This document shows, piece after piece, positions 11,155-22,460 of a stretch of 64,000 nucleotides of DNA; the first letter of the stretch is position 1, and each line of letters begins with the position of its first letter. The DNA comes from Lentinula raphanica (lineage: Eukaryota; Basidiomycota; Agaricomycetes; Agaricales; Omphalotaceae). A model generated the notes under the pieces. The model ran no database searches, was not told the origin of the DNA, and saw only the letters and a list, made by a program, of their open reading frames with translations. The stretch is taken from contig JANVFP010000004.1 of NCBI GenBank assembly GCA_027919835.1, positions 248,001 through 312,000 of the forward strand, read 5' to 3'. Made by a program: the position numbers and the translations under genes.

Positions 11155-14100
11155 TCACGCAGTCGAACGCGGAGTCGCGGACTTCTCCTTCGGGACACAG
11201 TTTGACGATGAGATGAGGAATCTCACGCCTGATTTCATCAGCGTTAGCGTCGAGCAAGAAAACGCTGTAGTGCAGTTGTAAAGGAGACGCATGTTCGGCT
11301 GGATGAGAACCGAAAGACGCCGAGAACGAACGATCAGATATGCGTCGACAAGAGGAAGGGAAAGATGTTTCATGACATAGGCAATCTTGGAATGGACATC
11401 AGTAATGAATGACAGACTCACGGACAGTTGATCAATGCACTCACGGTAACGGTCGCACTGCGGGAGACACCGACACGACAATGCACTAGGACCTGCCCAC
11501 CTTCTTGTCGGGCCTGATCAATCCAATCACAGATAGGCTCCAGTTGAGGTTCCAAAGTGTCGATCCCATCATCACAAACGCCTTGAATATCGAGGACTTT
11601 GATTCGACCAGCTCGTTCTTCTATCCATAGAGAGCCTTGATGAGACGAAGACTTGCTCGGGATGAAATGGTTGGATCCTTGAATATGGTTGAGATGAGGA
11701 GAATCACGCCCTCGAGCGTTGTGCGAATCGGGAGGGACGAGCGCGCATTCACCGACAGAAACAACATGGGTGATGCCCAGAGCTTGGAGCATGTACACAT
11801 TCGAAGCATGAGCCCTACAGAAACGATCAGCATGAATTCATGTTATAGACTATACCGTCTTACAGATTTCCCAAGTATAAGAACGGTAGCACTCTGCTTG
11901 AGAAGCTTCCGTCGAATCTCGGATCATTGAACCACGACTGGTGATCACCTCCGAAAAGACTAGGCAACCACGGGCTTGTACTAGCTCTGGGTCTTCTCGT
12001 CCTTCCCGATATAGCGGCGGTCAATGAGGTCTCACCGGTCCCATCAAGTGAAGTCATCGAAGAACTGGGGGCAGAAGAAGACATAGGAAGAGTAGCGCTG
12101 CCCTTGAAACCGCCTGTACCGACAGACATAGAAGCGAGATCGTGCTGCGAGGGAATGTCGCTCGAAGTTCCCTGGCCATTGCGTGTGTCGTTCGTAGATA
12201 TAGAATATGGAGATCGAGCAAAGGAAACGCTCTTCGCAGTTGGTCGTGTACGAGTTGGTGGCAACGCCTGCTTGGGAGAGTCTGTTGTTGAGTTGTCTGC
12301 ACTCCAGGGACGATAGTGATTCATATGTGCAGTGAAACCGAATCCAAGACCATTTACGTTCCCGTTGAAGAGGGTCGAAGAAACTTCGACGTTTGGAGAC
12401 TTGGAGCTCGAGGTAAGCGCGCGGCAAGCTCAAGCCCTTCATCGCCATCAGTAGACAAAGTGCGGGGACTGAGGACTCGGTGTAGCCATCAGCAGAGTAC
12501 AACAATATTTTGAGAGGACGAGACCAAGGGAAAGGCGAGACGTGTGCAGAGGAAGAGAGGTAAGAGAGAGACGTGTGCCGGGAATGCGAGGATGGATTCT
12601 GTAATTGTTGGCGAAGGTTAGATGGTGGAGCCGGAGATGTCATGGACCTGACACGGGAAGTGGACGTTATAGGAGAAGATGATGGGGAAGGCGGTTGATG
12701 GACAGCGTTGGATTGTGTTGGGAAACCGGGGAAAGAAGGAATCAACGACGATACAGACGACCAGCGCCGAGATTTTGGACTGTTCTCGTTCGAAGGCTCG
12801 CCAGACCCAGTCTGCGACGCGTCTATTGAAGGTAAGGATTCCGATGGAGGTGGCTCGTGAATGATCTCTATATCCTCCGTAGGGACAAGGCACTTTTGTA
12901 AAAACCTGATAACAGGCATAAGCGCACTCATCGTTCCAGCGTTGACAGGAGGTGAGCTGGGCATAGGAAGATGGATGATCGCATTGGGATGTGGTGGAGG
13001 CCTGGGAGGGAGAACATAACTTTCCTGATGCTCACCCTTCTCCTTCTTTGACAATTCAACCTGATCTTTCCATCTCTGCTTCAGCGAAGCCACCTTCTCT
13101 TCTGACGCCTTTAAATGAGCGAGAGTAGGAAACGGTGCTAGCTCGTGACACTCAATACAGATATCGTAGCCATAACCATGGTCAGGTGAGTTTCCCAGTG
13201 GATAAACGCCCTTCTCGACGCTGTCATGGCCGTCCCATCTGGGATCCAATTCCCCGAAGTCGCCCATTCCATTAACAGGAAGCGGTACGTCGTTCGCGTT
13301 TCCGAGATAGATCTGGCCAACAGAAGCGTCCCAGAACGTCTTCGTGTTACTAAGATCAATCTCGTCCCCGACCGAAGTTGGGATATGGTGCGAGGAAGGC
13401 TCCACGTGAACAGAAGGATGTAACGGATCAGGATTGAGATATTTCAGATAATGCTCATGAGGAAATATAGAAACGATTTCCGAGGCTCTGGTCAAGTCAC
13501 GCATCTCGTCTTTCTCCCGTTGGGCAAAATCGACCGTGTTTGGAGGTGTCTTGGTTCTGGATGAAGAGACGGTTGGAAGATTGGAAGCAGACTCGTCGTG
13601 GTTCTCGATCATGACAGCATCCCCGTCTTCGTCGTGATGGAAAGTGGACGCGAAGTCGGGCTGGGAAGGTGCAGCTGCCGTAGCTCCTAAACTTCCAGGG
13701 ACTTCTCCTTCGGGACACAGTTTGACGATAAGATGAGGAATCTCACGCCTGATTTCATCAGCGTTAGCGTCGAGCAAGAAAACGTTGTAGTGCAGAGGGG
13801 TGTCATCGTGTGCGTCAGATTCTCCAGTAGATTGGTTTGAGGAGATATCCGGTGAAGCTGTCAAAAGCAAAAGAGTGATGAGAACGCAAACAAGCCAATG
13901 ATCAGGGTACCAACCGCCGTCATCACATACTCTTTCCCTTCTTTCCTGTCCACAGCTTGTTTGAATCTTCTAGCCAACCGAAGTGGATGAGCCGACTGGG
14001 CTGCGCCGGTGGAGTTTGGTGAATAGATTATGATGTCGGAGACGGAAGCTAATATAGACTACACGTACAATCGTTGAGCTTCGAGTCTCGACTGCGATTA

Positions 14101-15378
14101 CAATGAAATCGGAGCTCACCACTTGGATCCCAAAATTCCGAAGCGAAATCCCTTCTGGTACATGAAGCGGGACAAACTCCCATTCCCCATCGTCGTTGTG
14201 ATCGCCTTGGCTAGACTTTCGATCGTTTAGACCATGCTGTTGTTGTTCAAAGTGCGCTCCACCGGCATGGTCACCATTCCCGGTGTCGTCTGAAAGAGGT
14301 TTTGCGTCCGCAGAGGTTTCAGATCCACGAACTTGTCTGAGAAGTTCACAAGCGCGGAAGGTGGAAGTCAAGATCGGAGGCGGAGTTGATTTACGGGAAG
14401 ATGAAGAGGTATATTTGTGATGGTGCGAGCCGGGAATGCGCATGGGTGAGGTTTGCCTCACGGTCTGCTCACATGAAGAAGGAAGAGAAGAAGAAGACCT
14501 GTGAGGTGAATGGGGTAAGTGATCGGTATTCGCCAAGAGAGGAGATGGCACACACCTGTCATCAGAGTCGGGCTCTGTCAAAGCTGTGGAGGGTTCTGTG
14601 CCACTGTCTGTGACGGGATTAGATGAGAAATCGGACGTGGTACTCGTAGTCGTTGTAGTTGGGGATCTAGCGCGGTGGGAGTTGGGAAGGTCGGTAGTGC
14701 GTATTGGAGTAGGCAGAGGTTGAATAGACCGATGTTGTACAGGATGCATATGTTTCTCGTCCGTACCAATCCCGACGATTTCCACAACACCTGAATCGTG
14801 TTGAGGGTCATCAGCGTCGTCACTGGCATCATTATACTGAATGTCGAGATCCATCTGGGTCGAGGAGGTTGGACGCACAAGAGGATCCTTAGTGAATGGA
14901 GTGGTCGAGTCTGGTGAAACTGGTTCACCGAAGGACTCCGAGGATGAATCATCATAGTCGTCGTCGAGCTCGTCTTCATCATCGAAATAAGAGTCAGACG
15001 AGTCCTCGTAATGTTCCGAAGAGGCATAGGATGAAAGATTACTGGGGCGATGTACGAGGACCCTTAAATCCTTATCAGGATTCTCAAGGTCGTCTTCGCA
15101 TATAACCCACATCATACCCCGATATCTTGGAACTCGGGCACGACTGACTTGGTGTTTATTGTCATCATGCCTATTGCAGAAGATAGCTTGTTGCCCTTGA
15201 GTGGCGAAGAAGAGGTTTTGGGCATCATTGTCGCCCTCTATGCCGTGTAAGAATGGAAAGAGATAGAATCTGGAGGATGAGAGAGAATATGCTGATAATG
15301 AAGATCTTTGAATTGCGACGCGCTCAGGGTATGTATTGATGGTGCTGAGACCGAGTTCGTGTTGTCATTAGAGCTCAT
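11155..15378 (-). CDS. PPS1: PPS1-type dual-specificity protein phosphatase, with frameshift and abnormal C-terminus
   Basis: Minus-strand exons: 15378-14120, 14058-13911, 13857-12358, 12296-11864, 11814-11445, 11385-11155; phases agree, giving about 1313 codons if one base is allowed for near 15262. The N-terminus has FKDLHYQHILSHPPDS and, in the next frame, PFLHGIEGDNDAQN, which belong together in basidiomycete homologues. Then come a Ser/acidic low-complexity region, EWEFVPLHVPEGISLRNFGI, a hydrophobic-strand domain (HYNVFLLDANADEIRREIP), LLYSADGYTESSVPALCLLM (rhodanese/DSP-like), and the catalytic domain: FLYLGNLAHASN and VHCRVGVSRSA, the HCx5R loop. Expected role: dephosphorylation of Tyr and Ser/Thr in cell-cycle or checkpoint signalling, as for yeast Pps1. 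The last 41 codons come from a misplaced copy of exon 3 read in another frame, so the normal end of the domain is missing. Confidence 0.75.
11179..11275. repeat. 97-bp copy of PPS1 exon 3 sequence placed at its 3' end
   Basis: Positions 11179-11275 match 13699-13795 with two differences (11210/13730 and 11265/13785), in the same orientation, 2520 bp apart. The source encodes the LDANADEIRREIPHLIVKLC segment; the copy is read in another frame. Confidence 0.9.
13699..13795. repeat. Source copy of the 97-bp PPS1 internal duplication
   Basis: In-frame coding sequence within PPS1 exon 3. The partner copy is at 11179-11275. Confidence 0.9.
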
Positions 15379-15689
15379 CGAAGACGGAGACGACGATAAA
15401 TTGTTGGAAGAAGAGTGGCCAACGGTTGGAAGTGTAAATCTACTACGAATTGTTGCCCATTCTGAGGAGCGGCAGCACTTCGCAGGAATACCTCCGAACT
15501 CTTGATATTAGGCAACGTGTATATCTTTGCAAGAGCCGTATGACAAACATCGAGGAAGTCATGTTTCCTGGAGACATGAGCAAAGCGGTGGATTATCTGT
15601 TGGGTTTCATGGTATCCTCGATATCCTGCTGTATTCGTATTAGCAGCCCCGCTCTGTGTAGAGGGCGTTATGAGTGGAATATAGGCGTT

Positions 15690-16197
15690 ATTGATTGATT
15701 GGAATACGTTCTGTCTCCAGGCCACTAGAAAATGACGACGAATTGTCTTGTGCATCCGGTGCGGAGGGACCCGACAAATCTTCTTCCTTAGCTATCTCCT
15801 CAGTTGGCGTAGTAACATGAGGCATATCCGAAACGGATACGTCGTGGATTCCGGGAATGTCGTACAGAGTGGAGGAATGGTTCGAAGGTGAGTGATGCTG
15901 CATATCCTCGATTATTTTTTGGTGGGCTGGATTACTGCCAACATACGGTGGATGATGCTGGTGCGTGAAACGGATACGTGCTTCGCCTGGCGTCCCCTCT
16001 CTCATAGTGATGGTCAGCCATTCTCCACAACTGTACCGAATCATTCTATCGTGCGAACGCCGTTTGTGGACGTCTGCATGGAGGTTTGACCCTCCGACCC
16101 GTGCTTGTTCTGCATCAAACTGGGCACAGGAGAACTGGAACATGTTGATATCTTTCTCTGAGTTGTGTTGTCTGGAGCTCTTATAACTGAGTTGCAT
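15690..16197 (-). pseudogene. Fragment resembling helicase-associated N-terminal domain of agaricomycete mobile or helicase genes
   Basis: An open minus-strand frame includes RRSHDRMIRYSCGEWLTIT and IRFTHQHHPPYV. This pattern (R-R-x2-M-x-R-x-C-x-G-W-L-x-I-T, then a basic/His strand) resembles segments ahead of helicase domains in repeated agaricomycete genes, from my memory of the family. There is no start with support, no helicase motif, and it abuts a Tra1 fragment. It is therefore treated as a relic; identity is uncertain. Confidence 0.3.
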
Positions 16198-16204
16198 GAG
16201 TAGT

Positions 16205-18130
16205 AGGACATAGATACGATATAGCGGATAAAGTATGCTTTATGAGACGAAGAGCAGGTACTCGTTTCGAACCAGGTCTGGAAGCGGAGGAGTAGGGTTC
16301 GCTGGAAGATGGTGTCGCTGCTGAGTGCGACATGTTGATATAGAAAATGTGTCGTTCGGACCGTGTCAATTTCGAGGTTGCGGGTATAAATTGCAACGAG
16401 CGCGAAGATGAGATCTATTCGAGGGGAAGCTTTGAGTGCTGAACAGAAAATTGACATCATCAGGTTGTGACGTGGTATGACCTCTCGCTCGGGTTGTTGC
16501 ATCCCTGTGTCCCACAAAGCAAGCAACGATTCCATCACGTTGGCATGGTCTAAAATCCAACAATGATCGAGCTCAGCCAGATCCGCGAAGAGCGAAAGAG
16601 CTGGGATTATGCGATCGTTACTGTGTATACCAATGGCCAGAATGGTGTTCGTATGAGATGCGAGGACACGCTGTGCATTCGGAGCAAGCTGAGCCTGAAG
16701 GATGCTTCTCAAAGTTCTCAGATGTCGAGGAAGGTGTAGATTGTCAATGAAGAACTGCACTCCTTCATCCGGATATCTATCCAGATATTTGGCCAGTGGT
16801 TCGGAGAAAGGACTTTTGACTGGAGAAATGCATTTGGGCCTCTTTTTGGACAATAGCATCGACAAGGTTATTGAGGAATATATTAGCTGCAGTAGGCAAG
16901 AGATGGAAGATATTTAAGCCGGACAAGCTTTGTAATGCCTTCGTTCTCGCCCAAAGGTGATCTGGATGATGCCTGCAGCATTTGAGGATCGGCGACAAAA
17001 CGAAAACGATCGAGTAGCTTGTGCCCTATTTCAACCTTGAAGTAATTGGTCAAGAGCTCCAACAGCCGAGCCAAACCCTCCAGCCCAGGGACAGACAAAC
17101 GCTTGGGGTCAGCCAAGTTCATCAAGATAGGGCGTAATCCAGTTTGCTAAAGCTCTTTTGGTAACCTGCTTTGATGAGCTAAGACCATTCTGAGGCCCTC
17201 ATGAGCGACGTCCTTGACTTCAGAGGAAGGAGAATATAAAGATTTGAAGTACACTCCGGTCACTCTGAGAATTGAGCGTTAATCTTCAGAAAGACGCAAG
17301 GGAGATCACTATACCATACCTTTGCCTCGTCTGAGGGTGTTTCTGGAAGAAATCTGTCATAGGCATGGAAGCAGTCAACAATTTGATACAAGACACCCGA
17401 AGTTTGGTCATCTCGATCATGCCCTGCCTCGGATTACTTCTGCCAAGCAAGGCCGCATCTTCAGCATCAGCCAAAGCAAGAGTTTCGTGAAGAAGCCGGA
17501 GTAACTCGTCGTTGAGATCCAGTAGAGGAGGAGTCAAGCTGACGCAGTATCGTACAACCTCAGGTAGATCCGCTGGGAGGTCCTTCGAAATATGCAGCAA
17601 GGCACAGACGAGATCGATTTTGCGTTCGGGTACCCACTTGGTACCAATTTCTGGAGCTTCTGTCATCATCCTGATACAGGCACATCCAGCGATTGTTCGT
17701 GACCAGGAATCATCTAAGCACAGGGCAGTGAACCTGTTGGTTAGTTGATGCAGAATGAGATACACGTCCTGCATGTTGGAGTTATCGCGCTTTGCCTGGG
17801 CTACCAAATCCTGGACGATAGAAGCAATCAAACTGCGAGCTTTGTTAGCTTGATCAGTGGGAAGACGAGCCAGAGTATGAGGGAGTGCATCCATATAAGA
17901 GGGTACCAAGGTAGAGGCTCGATATGACGAAGTTTCGCGTGAAGGTTCCTTCTTGAGTCCTCGAACACAGCTTGAGAGAGTTTTCTGATGAAAGTCTCGG
18001 CTTTCTCCTGGGATTCGTCTATACGAACTGCATCAAGCGCACCCTCGAAGGTCCTGACAAAGAGTTCTTCGGCTTTGCGCCCTCGGATGCCCTAGATGCA
18101 GAAGTGTCAGCACGATATATTGCAGACGTT
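16205..18130 (-). pseudogene. Internal fragment of Tra1/TRRAP
   Basis: Minus-strand frames read in order AEELFVRTFEGALDAVR (about 18090), the block ending MTKLRVSCIKLLTASMPM (about 17370), MNLADPKRLSVPGLEGLARL and ENEGITKLVRL (17125-16945), SEPLAKYLDRYPDEGVQFF and VAIYTRNLEIDTVRTTHFLY (16830-16320). These are consecutive parts of the HEAT-repeat region of Tra1, the large PI3K-like pseudokinase of the SAGA and NuA4 histone acetyltransferases. About 600 residues are present of a protein normally over 3,500. There is no start, no FAT/kinase end, and the 3' side stops abruptly near YFIRYIVSM. Several introns may still splice. A captured or stranded fragment rather than a working gene. Confidence 0.7.
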
Positions 18131-18298
18131 AGGTGCTGCGCTCACTTGATCCACGAGAGAAGACAAATAGCCTTTACGAAATCATACCGGCCACACTCAC
18201 AACCCCGCTCACAGCTGCATCACATCCTCAAACCGCAAGCAAGGGTTCAGCTGCCCTAGAGTATCCTTTTAAGTATAACTCCAATCGTATATACCACA

Positions 18299-19090
18299 TC
18301 ACACACCACGATCGATAGAGCCTTGAAATGACGGAGTCTTCCTGGTTGTAACCGCTGTAACACAGAATAGCAACGAAAGCTTTTGTTCAGCTGATAGTTC
18401 TCTGAACTTGAGGTACTCCATTGACCGGGTTGTCGCGAGAGGTTTCTGATGTTTTTGAGGATGATGGAGGATATTTGCCATAGTGTCCATTCGGATGAGG
18501 AAATTCGTCAGATATATGCCCATAGCTGATTGATAAGTGTTACGAGGAGACTTTGCGAAGTAAATCAGCTACAGAAGTGAGAAGCAAATGAGGCACATAC
18601 TTGATTGTGATCGGGGAAAGAAACAATGCGAGCACATATACCGAGAAGAATACTTGGGTGAATTTCGCAATGAGTCCACGTGCGTGCACTGATACCAGCT
18701 TTTAATCGAGCAGCGGGGTCGAATTCACCATTATTCTCGTGAGGATCTATGCCTTGTTGCTGTAGTCGAGAATTCTCCAAACCCTCCGGCGTCATCAATA
18801 CCATCACTGCTTCTTGTTCCTCTGTATCCAAAAGCTCGACGATACCATTCCTCACAAGATGCTCCCAACTCAACTGTGAGCCTCCTTTGTTCTGACCGTT
18901 CAATAGTCATTTGACGTGTTTTTTTCTGCAAGAGACCAGGAGGAGACGACCGCGTCCAGCGTCGGTATAAAATCGCAGCCCCTTCCCTCAAATGTCCCGC
19001 ATAACGGAGACCCCGGATTAATATCGTCTTTTCGTCATGACTCCCTGGTCGTCTTCACCAAATTCGCGTCCGCAGGCCCACGAAGGATAC
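18299..19090 (-). pseudogene. Fragment of RPB2 (RNA polymerase II second-largest subunit)
   Basis: On the minus strand, in order: ADANLVKT and RKDDI (about 19080-19020), VSVMRDI then an in-frame TGA at 18988-18990, [89 protein letters not shown], then a frameshift and GSIDRG. These are the hybrid-binding and wall-domain landmarks of RPB2. Frameshifts, the internal stop and lack of both ends make it a pseudogene piece. It directly follows the Tra1 fragment in the same orientation. Confidence 0.8.
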
Positions 19091-20110
19091 AGAAGGTAGG
19101 ACATAACGGAACCTATGCGGCAGTGAGTGTGTTGTTTTCTAAGCTGTGCAAGCAGTGGTACATCGTAACTCTCTGGTATACGAGGCTTCCCAGACGACCC
19201 TAAGAGAATGATCAGATGATCAGTTCAAACATTGTCGGACAGATACGAACATACATGGAAGCCAGTAATCCGTTGATTTTTCTACGTGGGCATGAGGCTT
19301 TCAAGGAGTTCACCTCGAAATCGAGTTCCGGCTTGAGACGGGTCCGCTTCTATGAGCACTGTATATCTGAGGTGTCGATGATATCCTCCAAGTTTTCGAG
19401 CACCCATTTGTCGTGCTCTCCGCCTTTGGGCTTTATCTGCGCGAGAAACTCGATTTCTCTCTGGATAGTAACGTCAGTACGTGGCTTCACAAGTTCAGGA
19501 AAAGTACGAACTGGTAGAACCTTGTAATCGCTTGCGGTCTGGACAAAATTCCTCGTCCCTTCTCAAGACCTTGAGCTCCATCAGAGGAAGCTACATGACC
19601 CGATAAGAAGTAGCAAAATGTACCCCAACCTTGGACAAAAGACTGAACATTACTCTTGACATAATAATAAAATCAAACCTTAGATGAATAGGCAATCCGT
19701 CATGAGGTTCTTGTCGTTGCGATTGGCGTTCATACACGGAATTTGAGAAATCCATATGTCAACAACGTTAGAAAGAACGAGACGGAAAGAAGAGACACTT
19801 ACCCGGAAATCCGGTTGCAAGAATTTCCTTGACAGAAAACAGTCAGCCAAAGGCGGCGAGAAAATTTAATTGCACACTTACTGAAAGCATTTCGTCAAGT
19901 GAATAGACCCAGCGCGAAGGCGTTCGGAAGCCCAAAGACAAACACTGTGATTCAATGATGAGTGTTAAAACTGTGCTCAAAGAGAAGGGTCTTGAAGAAG
20001 ATGCTTGTTATGTTCCTCGATCGTCGGCTTGAAAATCTGCTATATTCATTATTGAACAAGATGACATTGAATTAATATATACTTAGATGCCAGACTGGAC
20101 TGAAGCAAAG
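19091..20110. other. Possible further minus-strand gene fragment and unassigned DNA
   Basis: A minus-strand frame around 19560-19360 reads RTFPELVKPRTDVTIQREIE and HDKWVLENLEDIIDTSD before a stop. It looks like real coding sequence but I do not recognise it. The rest to 20110 shows several intron-like borders but no supported gene. Confidence 0.3.
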
Positions 20111-22140
20111 CTAAAAGTCATTCGGATACTGAGCGCGAACGAACGTAAGGGCAGTGCGCCACAGATCTACAACGTGATCCCGAACTGAGGTGCGAGGAAT
20201 TTGTTGGAGCAAAGATTCCAAAGCTTCAATGTCTTCAATGGTCATTAGACCTTCAGGAGGATCGACCTGCACTTCGTTGAGGTTCGGGGGAGGTCCGTGA
20301 CGTCCAAGCCAAGTACTGGCACCCTCTTCGTGAGCATAGTTGCCCCGTAACGACTGTACCAAATCCTCATCTTCCAAAGCTTCCCAGTCGATTCCAAAAT
20401 CCTCTAACTCTCGATCGGACATGGAGAAGTTCTCCAAGTTGTCGCCTCGTACTCCATGAACAAGCTGGTCGAAGCCCCACATATCTTCAGGACTACGACT
20501 TGGTCCATCCCGCTGAGTGATTCGGTGATTATTCCAGCTTTCGGCCCAGAATGCTAAGGCATGATTGATGGTATCCATGAACAGGTGCTGTAGAAGCCAG
20601 ATGTGGTTGGGATTGTAGATGTCAAGGTTATGGTCTAACTCCAGGTCAGAAAAGTGATTGCTCCAGGGCTGAGTAATGGAGTTTGAAACGTCGACCCAAA
20701 GTCTCTCGATTCGAACGTTGTGTACAGATCTAGACGAGCTTTTGAGTAGGAAACTCGAATAAAGATTGACTTCATACCTTCCCCAAATATAGGATCCTCT
20801 TCCTGCACCTCGGGCATGTTCCATGAAAGCAGCAACCCATATATTCTCCACACCATGGTCCCCTCGTATCCGCGAGGGTAATCCATATCGTGCAGCCGCG
20901 GACATAAAAAGAGAAAGAACGGTCGAGGAACGGTTATTGTTATGTGCACGAAGAGCTGTTATTAAGCGAGAATAACCATCAATAAACCCGTGAATCACGA
21001 TTCCCCATCGTATGAGCCCTGTTTCAAGAGTATTAGCATTGTATTTCAATATATTCGGATATCCTTACGATGGTGCCCATCGTGGTGCCAAAGCGAATTG
21101 GGGCCAGGGACTGTGTAGCGACGACGACGAATCCGTATGCGATCGAAGACACGATTGACGGGGTCTAGCCTCAGCAACGATTGTCGAATCCGTTCATACC
21201 GCAGGACGTGACCAAGCCGTCGTAGCATTCCGTCTAGCATTCTGATTCCAGCTGTGGGATAATGCGAACGCAGCATTCTAATCATTGCGTCAAGATCATC
21301 ATTGGACATATTAGAAAGGTGGTTTGATGACGATGAAGACTGTATTGAACTTGCTGCGTTCAGAATTTCTGGAGGTAGATTCGCTGGAATAGATTCTTCA
21401 ACGTTCTCAGCGGCATCGCTGCTATCCAGGCCTGGTGTAGTCTCTTCGACAATCTCAGCGGCAGTGTTGTTATCCAGACTGTCTGAAAACGGTGTAAGTC
21501 CTGGGGATACGATGTTGTTATCAAGAAGCGCCCTCCTAACCGTCCTGCTACTCACACCCAAGAATTGGGCAATGCCACTAGTCGAACGACGTCCATAAGC
21601 CCACCGTAGGAAGTTAGGATCGATGATGGTCCGAGGCCGCCCCGCAGAGCCAGTGTGTTCCCAAGAAATGACGTTTGGACGGCCATGGTGGCTCCGTTCG
21701 ACTCGCTGATTGTATATAGTCCGAACGTCCAAGATCATACTGTGTACATTCGTTCGAAGCATTTGCCATTCGGCTTGATCTTGAAAAACCGCTGAATTCT
21801 GTTGAACTCTGTTTGAACACAATTGTAATTACTTGCTAAGTGTTGCTTTACTCACTTGGGAAACGAGATTGGCATATTCTTCAAGGTCTTCGCCTAGCAG
21901 TAAAATATGAAAAACGTCTGCCGTATCATCTTGAGCCACATGAGTAAGAACAGATGCAAAATGGTGATAATGTCTTCGAAACTCGTCTTGAAGGATGGGC
22001 GTATCAGGACCTGAAATGCTTGTGTCATGCAATGTATTAGGACTGCTTGCCCAACAGAAAATCGAACGAAGACGTGTCAGATAGGAAGATATCAGAGCAG
22101 CGCATAGTAGTAACGACCAGAAGGATGGCTGGAATCTCAT
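20111..22140 (-). CDS. Integrase-core (DDE-type) protein of a mobile element family (624 aa)
   Basis: Exons 22140-21856, 21798-21069, 21018-20778 and 20729-20111 join in frame. The middle has a helix-turn-helix-like stretch ([19 protein letters not shown]) and a basic region before the integrase core: [48 protein letters not shown] and a following [11 protein letters not shown]. The D of DGHH, the D of RGDHG and the E of RIERLW fit a DDE triad. The C-terminal part ([20 protein letters not shown]) matches the conserved end of this agaricomycete family. Presumably catalyses DNA strand transfer for a mobile element, or is a domesticated derivative; no terminal repeats were found around it. The start at 22140 is the first ATG but the 5' region is weakly supported. 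Confidence 0.75.
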
Positions 22141-22378
22141 GGTTGTGGTTGAAGTTGGATTGCAGGGTCGGCGGACATTGTCCGGCAACCATACCCGTCG
22201 CCGGTAGCTATGAAACGTGTTCGGTCCGCGAATTTGCTGTTTTTCTAAGTTTTAACTTTTAACAAGCTTTTGAGGCTTTTATACTCTAGCGTACCATTGT
22301 CAATGAGAATGTTTCCTCCTGTCTAGCAATTCATTACCTTGAGAGCGTTGAACGTCGGCGTCAATATCATACGGTTGC

Positions 22379-22386
22379 TATATAAG
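22379..22386 (+). promoter_or_regulatory. TATA box (TATATAAG) of the divergent gene
   Basis: TATATAAG lies 75 nt before the ATG at 22461. The 320-bp gap between the divergent starts must serve both genes. Confidence 0.5.
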
Positions 22387-22460
22387 GCTCCCCGTGAGAA
22401 TAACGGCTGGCCTTAACTCTTTGCTGAATTTCTACCTCACCAATTCTCAAAAACCTTAGC

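Noticed and set aside
11595..11930. Plus-strand open frame over the phosphatase catalytic exon
   Set aside because: Antisense to the HCx5R domain; no independent support.
13970..15115. Separate acidic protein gene upstream of PPS1
   Set aside because: Introns at 14059-14119 and 13858-13910 join it in frame to PPS1, and homologues carry both parts in one protein.
16201..16865. Intact Tra1-related small protein
   Set aside because: Only an internal slice of the Tra1 HEAT region, with no start or end of its own and continuity with upstream Tra1 pieces.
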